Source of the DNA: an uncultured Phycisphaerales bacterium
Lineage (GTDB): Bacteria; Planctomycetota; Phycisphaerae; Sedimentisphaerales; Anaerobacaceae
Direction of reading: 5' to 3'
NCBI GenBank assembly: GCA_937868145.1
Contig: CALMMH010000005.1
Span: forward strand, 1-9,260
DNA length: 9,260 nucleotides
Made by a program: the position numbers and the translations under genes. The first letter of the stretch is position 1; each line of letters starts with the position of its first letter. Under the pieces are notes generated by a model. The model saw only the letters and a list, made by a program, of their open reading frames with translations, had not been told where the DNA came from and did no database searches. Shown piece by piece: positions 6,176-9,260 of this stretch.

Positions 6176-7927
6176 TCACCGGGGACGTTTCGACTTGATC
6201 CACGACTTGAGTTGGGTCACAGACAGAGTGTTGAGGACATCCGCCTTCGTGGCCCACCCTCGTCCGGCGGCGGCAATGCCGAAGGGCATCAGAGACAGGC
6301 TGCCGGGGCTGTGGGCGTCGGTCCCGAGGGCGAGCTTGACGCCGGCCTCGATGGCCATCCTGCAATGGAGGTCCTTGAGATCCAGGCGAGAAGGATCGGA
6401 GTTGACTTCCAGGGCCGTGCCCGTCCGAGCGGCATGCTCGATCACGGCGGACATGTCCAGATCCATGGCCTCGCGGTGACCGAGAACCCGTCCGGTCGGA
6501 TGGCCGATGCAGGCGACGTACGGATTGTCCATCGCCTTGAGCGTACGGCTCGTGACTCTCTCCCGAGCGCCGCCCAAAGCCGAGTGGATCGACGCGACGA
6601 CCCAATCCAGATCGGCCAGCAGCTTGTCATCGAAATCGAGCTGCCCCTCGGCAAGGATATCCACCTCGGCCCCGGCCAGCAGGGTGATCCCCTTGAGCTT
6701 TGCACCAATCCGGTGGATCTGCTCGATCTGCTTGGCCAATCGCTCGGGGGATTGGCCATTGGCGATCACGGTCGATTGCGAGTGGTCCGTAATGCAGAGG
6801 AACTCGTAACCACGTTCCTTGGCGGCCTGGGCCATCTCCTCGATGGTGGCCGAACCGTCCGTAGCGTTCGTGTGGGTGTGGAAATCGCCTCGAATGTCAT
6901 CGAGCCGGACAAGCTTGGGCAGCGAGTGTTTCCTGGCGGCATCGACTTCGCCGCGATCCTCCCGCAGCAAGGGGTCCACAAAATCCAGGCCGAGCTTCGC
7001 GTAAACGTCCTCCTCGGCCGCCCCCGCAACCATCGTCTCGCCTTTGAATAGCCCATACTCGTTGAGCTTGAGCCCGGCCTTCACGGCCAGCTCCCGCAGA
7101 CGGACGTTGTGGGCCTTGGAGCCGGTGAAGTATTGGGACGCCGCTCCGAAGCTTTCCGGCGGCACCACTCGCACGTCGACCTGAATGGACGTGGTGTCGA
7201 TGCGGATGAGAGCGGAGCCTTTTGTCCCTCCGGCCCCGAGAATTCGCTCGACGAAAGGCGCGTTTGCGAAAGACTCGATGATCTCCTCGGGCCTCGGGCC
7301 CTCTGGGCCCCTCTCGCTCGTCGTCACGAGAATGTCCACGTCGCCAACGGTCTCCGCCCACCGACGGACGGAGCCCGCCGGCTGGACCCGCTCGACGCCG
7401 GAGAGCTGTCGCAGCCAACTGATTACGACCTGGGCGGCGGCCATCGCCTGATCGAGCCGAATACGGCCGGTGGATTTCTCCAGGAACTCAATGCCCTTAC
7501 GGATCGCGGCCGCTTTCTTGGGCCCGAATCCCGGCAGCGTTTCGACGAGGCCGTCATCCAAGGCCTTCTTGAGGTCGGCGATGTTCTGGATGTGCAGCTC
7601 GTGATAGAACGTCTTGACCGTCTTGGGTCCGACGCCCGGGATGCTGAGCAGCCCGAGCAGGGCGGTCGGAATCTTGGCCAGGAGTTCTTGATGGGCTGTG
7701 ATGCTGCCGGTCTTGACGAATTCCTCGATCTTGGCCAGCGTGGATTTGCCGATGCCGGGAGTCCCGGCAAGCGTGCCGTTTTCCAGCAGAACCGCCGCAT
7801 CGGCAGGCATCTCGCTGATGACCCGCGAGGCCGTACGGTAGCTGTTGATCCGGAATCGGTCCTCGCCGAGGATCTCCATGACGTCGGCCATCTGGCCGAA
7901 GATCGCACTGAGAGTTGCGTTTTCCAT
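6176..7927 (-). CDS. polX: DNA polymerase/3'-5' exonuclease PolX
   Basis: A 583-residue bacterial family X DNA polymerase, close to the usual length of 570-580. These enzymes fill short gaps during base excision repair and trim 3' ends. The N-terminal helical region (IFGQMADVMEILGE) leads into helix-hairpin-helix segments (GTPGIG near 58, SIPGVGPKTV near 95, TLPGFGPKKAA near 130). The polymerase palm has GSVRR (185-189), the catalytic pair in GDVDILV (Asp196, Asp198) and a third Asp in IQVDVRV (Asp251), plus YFTGSKAHN for nucleotide binding. The PHP domain has all its expected metal ligands: HTH (350-352), DH (381-382), Glu421, His448, His476, and DAH (537-539), so the exonuclease should be active. 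The start at 7927 matches family N-termini. The frame stays open another 70 codons upstream, but that part is not PolX-like and would overlap the divergent gene. A TATAAT box lies 6 bases before the ATG. Confidence 0.97.
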   Translation of the reverse strand: MENATLSAIFGQMADVMEILGEDRFRINSYRTASRVISEMPADAAVLLENGTLAGTPGIGKSTLAKIEEFVKTGSITAHQELLAKIPTALLGLLSIPGVGPKTVKTFYHELHIQNIADLKKALDDGLVETLPGFGPKKAAAIRKGIEFLEKSTGRIRLDQAMAAAQVVISWLRQLSGVERVQPAGSVRRWAETVGDVDILVTTSERGPEGPRPEEIIESFANAPFVERILGAGGTKGSALIRIDTTSIQVDVRVVPPESFGAASQYFTGSKAHNVRLRELAVKAGLKLNEYGLFKGETMVAGAAEEDVYAKLGLDFVDPLLREDRGEVDAARKHSLPKLVRLDDIRGDFHTHTNATDGSATIEEMAQAAKERGYEFLCITDHSQSTVIANGQSPERLAKQIEQIHRIGAKLKGITLLAGAEVDILAEGQLDFDDKLLADLDWVVASIHSALGGARERVTSRTLKAMDNPYVACIGHPTGRVLGHREAMDLDMSAVIEHAARTGTALEVNSDPSRLDLKDLHCRMAIEAGVKLALGTDAHSPGSLSLMPFGIAAAGRGWATKADVLNTLSVTQLKSWIKSKRPR

Positions 7928-7933
7928 GATCTG

Positions 7934-7963
7934 ATTATAGTAAATCCCCAGGGGGCTTGCCAT
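7934..7963 (-). promoter_or_regulatory. polX promoter, predicted leaderless
   Basis: On the - strand a perfect TATAAT (7934-7939) ends exactly 6 bases before the polX ATG. A -35-like ATGGCA (7958-7963, four of six to TTGACA) sits 18 bases upstream. At this spacing the A of the ATG would be the transcription start, and no ribosome-binding sequence is present. The signal also supports 7927 as the true start. Confidence 0.55.
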
Positions 7964-7985
7964 GCCGGGGGCTCGTGGCTTATTC
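7957..7985 (+). promoter_or_regulatory. Putative promoter of the metallophosphoesterase gene
   Basis: TTGCCA (7957-7962, five of six to TTGACA) is followed after 17 bases by TTTATT (7980-7985, four of six to TATAAT). Its -35 overlaps the -35 of the divergent polX promoter. Transcription would begin near 7992 and give a leader of about 70 bases. The -10 is weak, so this is tentative. Confidence 0.35.
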
Positions 7986-7996
7986 TCACGGGAGGG

Positions 7997-8030
7997 CCTG
8001 TCCTCGGTCGATTTCGTGACCGGACAGGCG
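7997..8030. other. Strong hairpin/inverted repeat in the phosphoesterase leader
   Basis: GCCTGTCC (7997-8004) pairs with GGACAGGC (8023-8030) over 8 bases. After a two-base bulge, GGTC (8007-8010) pairs with GACC (8019-8022) around the loop GATTTCGT. This makes 12 GC-rich pairs in 34 bases. It lies about 22 bases before the Shine-Dalgarno sequence of the + strand gene and has no T-run, so it looks like an mRNA leader structure or an operator rather than a terminator. Confidence 0.55.
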
Positions 8031-8052
8031 TCCAAATGCATCGTCGCATTCT

Positions 8053-8057
8053 GGAGG
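8053..8057 (+). promoter_or_regulatory. Shine-Dalgarno GGAGG of the metallophosphoesterase gene
   Basis: GGAGG ends 4 bases before the ATG at 8062 and 7 bases before an in-frame GTG at 8065. It is the only strong ribosome-binding site in this window, in contrast to the - strand genes. It fixes the start within a codon or so. Confidence 0.7.
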
Positions 8058-8061
8058 CCAA

Positions 8062-9243
8062 ATGGTGAGAGTGGATCGAGTGTTCTTGACTGCAATTGTT
8101 GCGGCCTACGTTTTCGGGTCGCCGTGCACTTTTTCACAGGATGCGCCGAAGCTGGACCTCCTTCATGGGCCGTACTTGCAGGCTGTTACGGACTCTTCGG
8201 CCACGGTGGTCTGGTTCACGAACAAAAGCTGCGTCTCCCGGGTGGAATATGCGTCGGAGGACAGCAACAATGTCGTGACGGCAGTGGCCGGCCGCCACGG
8301 CCTGATCGATGCGAACGCGACGGTTCACAGGATCCCGTTGACCGGCCTGAAGCCGGGGACCCGGTACACCTACCATGTCGTCTCCACGGAGATCGTGAAA
8401 TTCGATCCGTATAAGGTGCTCTATGGCGACACGATCACATCCGGACCCTATCGTGTACAGACCTGGAATCCGCAGAAGGACAAATTCTCGTTCTGCGTGG
8501 TCAACGACATCCACGAGAAGGCGGACCGACTCGACTCCCTGCTGAACCAGGTCCCCCTGGACGCCATGGACCTGGTGTTCCTCAACGGGGACATGATCGA
8601 CCATTGGACACGGGAAAGCCAGGTGTTCGACGGTTTCCTCGATGTCTGCGTCCGGCGGTTCGCCCGGAAGACGCCTTTGGTGTACATACGCGGCAATCAT
8701 GAGACTCGCGGGGCTCTGGCCCGGGAATTGATCGATTGGTTCCCCACGCCCAACCAGCGATACTACTATGCGTTTCGTCACGGGCCGATTAGTTTCCTGG
8801 TTTTGGATTCCGGCGAGGACAAACCCGATTCCAACGCTGAATACTCCGGCTTGGTGAGTTTCGAGCCCTACATGGCCGAGCAGACGGCATGGCTTCGCGA
8901 AGCCGTCCAGGAGAAGGCGTTCAGGGAGTCCCGTTATCGAATCGTCTTTCTGCACATGCCCCCTGTGGCAAAGGATGAACGGGAATACGGTTCATCGCGA
9001 ATTCACAAGCTGTGGGCGCCCCTGTTGAACAAGGCGAACATCGACCTGGCATTCTGCGGTCACGTGCACCTCTATGCCCGCGTCGATCCGAACGAATCCG
9101 GATGCCGTTTTCCGATCCTGGTCAACGCCCCCGATACAATCGTCAATGTCGATGCGTCCGACGGTCAACTGGACCTGACGATCAAAAAACCAGACGGGCA
9201 GGTTGTGGACCAGGTCGTCCTGAAGCCTCGTTTGGCCAATTGA
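8062..9243 (+). CDS. Secreted calcineurin-like metallophosphoesterase with N-terminal Fn3-like domain
   Basis: A 393-residue protein beginning with a signal peptide (basic start MVRVDR, hydrophobic FLTAIVAAYVFG, cleavage probably near residues 25-26), so it should be exported. Residues about 34-135 resemble the fibronectin-like N-terminal domain of purple acid phosphatases (GPYLQAVTDSSATVVWFT, GLKPGTRYTYHV). The catalytic domain carries the two-metal motifs in order: DIH (149-151), GDMID (176-180), GNHE (211-214), a His in FLHMPP (298) and GHVH (333-336). All metal ligands are present, so phosphoester hydrolysis is expected; the substrate is unknown. The Tyr of GDxxY that gives purple acid phosphatases their colour is replaced by Asp180, so it is a calcineurin-type enzyme rather than a true purple acid phosphatase. 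The cysteine at 22 follows Pro, so it is not a lipobox. The gene diverges from polX and ends with TGA 17 bases before the window edge. Confidence 0.94.
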   Translation: MVRVDRVFLTAIVAAYVFGSPCTFSQDAPKLDLLHGPYLQAVTDSSATVVWFTNKSCVSRVEYASEDSNNVVTAVAGRHGLIDANATVHRIPLTGLKPGTRYTYHVVSTEIVKFDPYKVLYGDTITSGPYRVQTWNPQKDKFSFCVVNDIHEKADRLDSLLNQVPLDAMDLVFLNGDMIDHWTRESQVFDGFLDVCVRRFARKTPLVYIRGNHETRGALARELIDWFPTPNQRYYYAFRHGPISFLVLDSGEDKPDSNAEYSGLVSFEPYMAEQTAWLREAVQEKAFRESRYRIVFLHMPPVAKDEREYGSSRIHKLWAPLLNKANIDLAFCGHVHLYARVDPNESGCRFPILVNAPDTIVNVDASDGQLDLTIKKPDGQVVDQVVLKPRLAN

Positions 9244-9260
9244 ACCGCCATACTGTATCC

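Noticed and set aside
5141..7927. A polX-corA operon
   Set aside because: The 120-base gap holds a TTGACA promoter for the corA-like gene, so separate transcription is the simpler reading.
7109..8068. A 319-codon + strand open frame opposite polX
   Set aside because: Shadow of a gene with all PolX and PHP motifs; no domain and no ribosome-binding site of its own.
7928..8137. N-terminal extension of PolX by 70 codons
   Set aside because: The added residues do not resemble PolX, would overlap the start of the divergent phosphoesterase, and would place the TATAAT box and the intergenic hairpin inside coding sequence.
8062..9243. Calling the phosphoesterase a purple acid phosphatase
   Set aside because: The N-terminal domain fits, but the iron-binding Tyr of GDxxY is Asp, so only the broader metallophosphoesterase name is supported.

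Overview
The window looks like a stretch of chromosome from a GC-rich (about 60% by eye) planctomycete, most likely of the Phycisphaerae/Sedimentisphaerales type. That placement is an inference. It rests on a secreted beta-helix protein carrying paired dockerin-type calcium loops, a B12-type radical SAM protein of the kind common in that phylum, a PolX with a PHP domain, and the general codon style. No mobile element, rRNA, tRNA or CRISPR array was seen.

Layout. At the left edge is the 3' part of a B12-dependent-type radical SAM gene (+ strand, 5' end outside the window). It converges on a long AMP-forming acyl-CoA/acyl-ACP ligase-type gene (- strand), and the short convergent junction holds a striking imperfect inverted repeat. 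Further right, three more - strand genes follow: a secreted parallel beta-helix protein with an internal dockerin pair, a CorA-like metal channel with a variant SMN signature, and the DNA polymerase X/PHP nuclease gene. On the right, diverging from polX, is a secreted metallophosphoesterase with an N-terminal Fn3-like domain (+ strand), complete in the window.

How the genes relate. The four - strand genes point the same way but are separated by gaps of about 84 to 120 bases, and each has its own promoter-like element, so they look like single transcription units rather than an operon. Their functions (acyl activation, cell-surface or secreted protein, metal transport, base excision repair) do not form an obvious pathway. 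The divergent polX/phosphoesterase intergenic region seems to carry back-to-back promoters whose -35 elements overlap, with a strong hairpin in the phosphoesterase leader.

Hunt result. I see no clear new multi-gene system. The more interesting signals are: a TATAAT-like box only 6 to 9 bases before the start codon of three genes, which suggests leaderless mRNAs; the inverted repeat that supplies the stop codon of the ligase; the internal dockerin pair followed by an unrecognised C-terminal domain; the SMN-variant CorA; and the leader hairpin upstream of the phosphoesterase.
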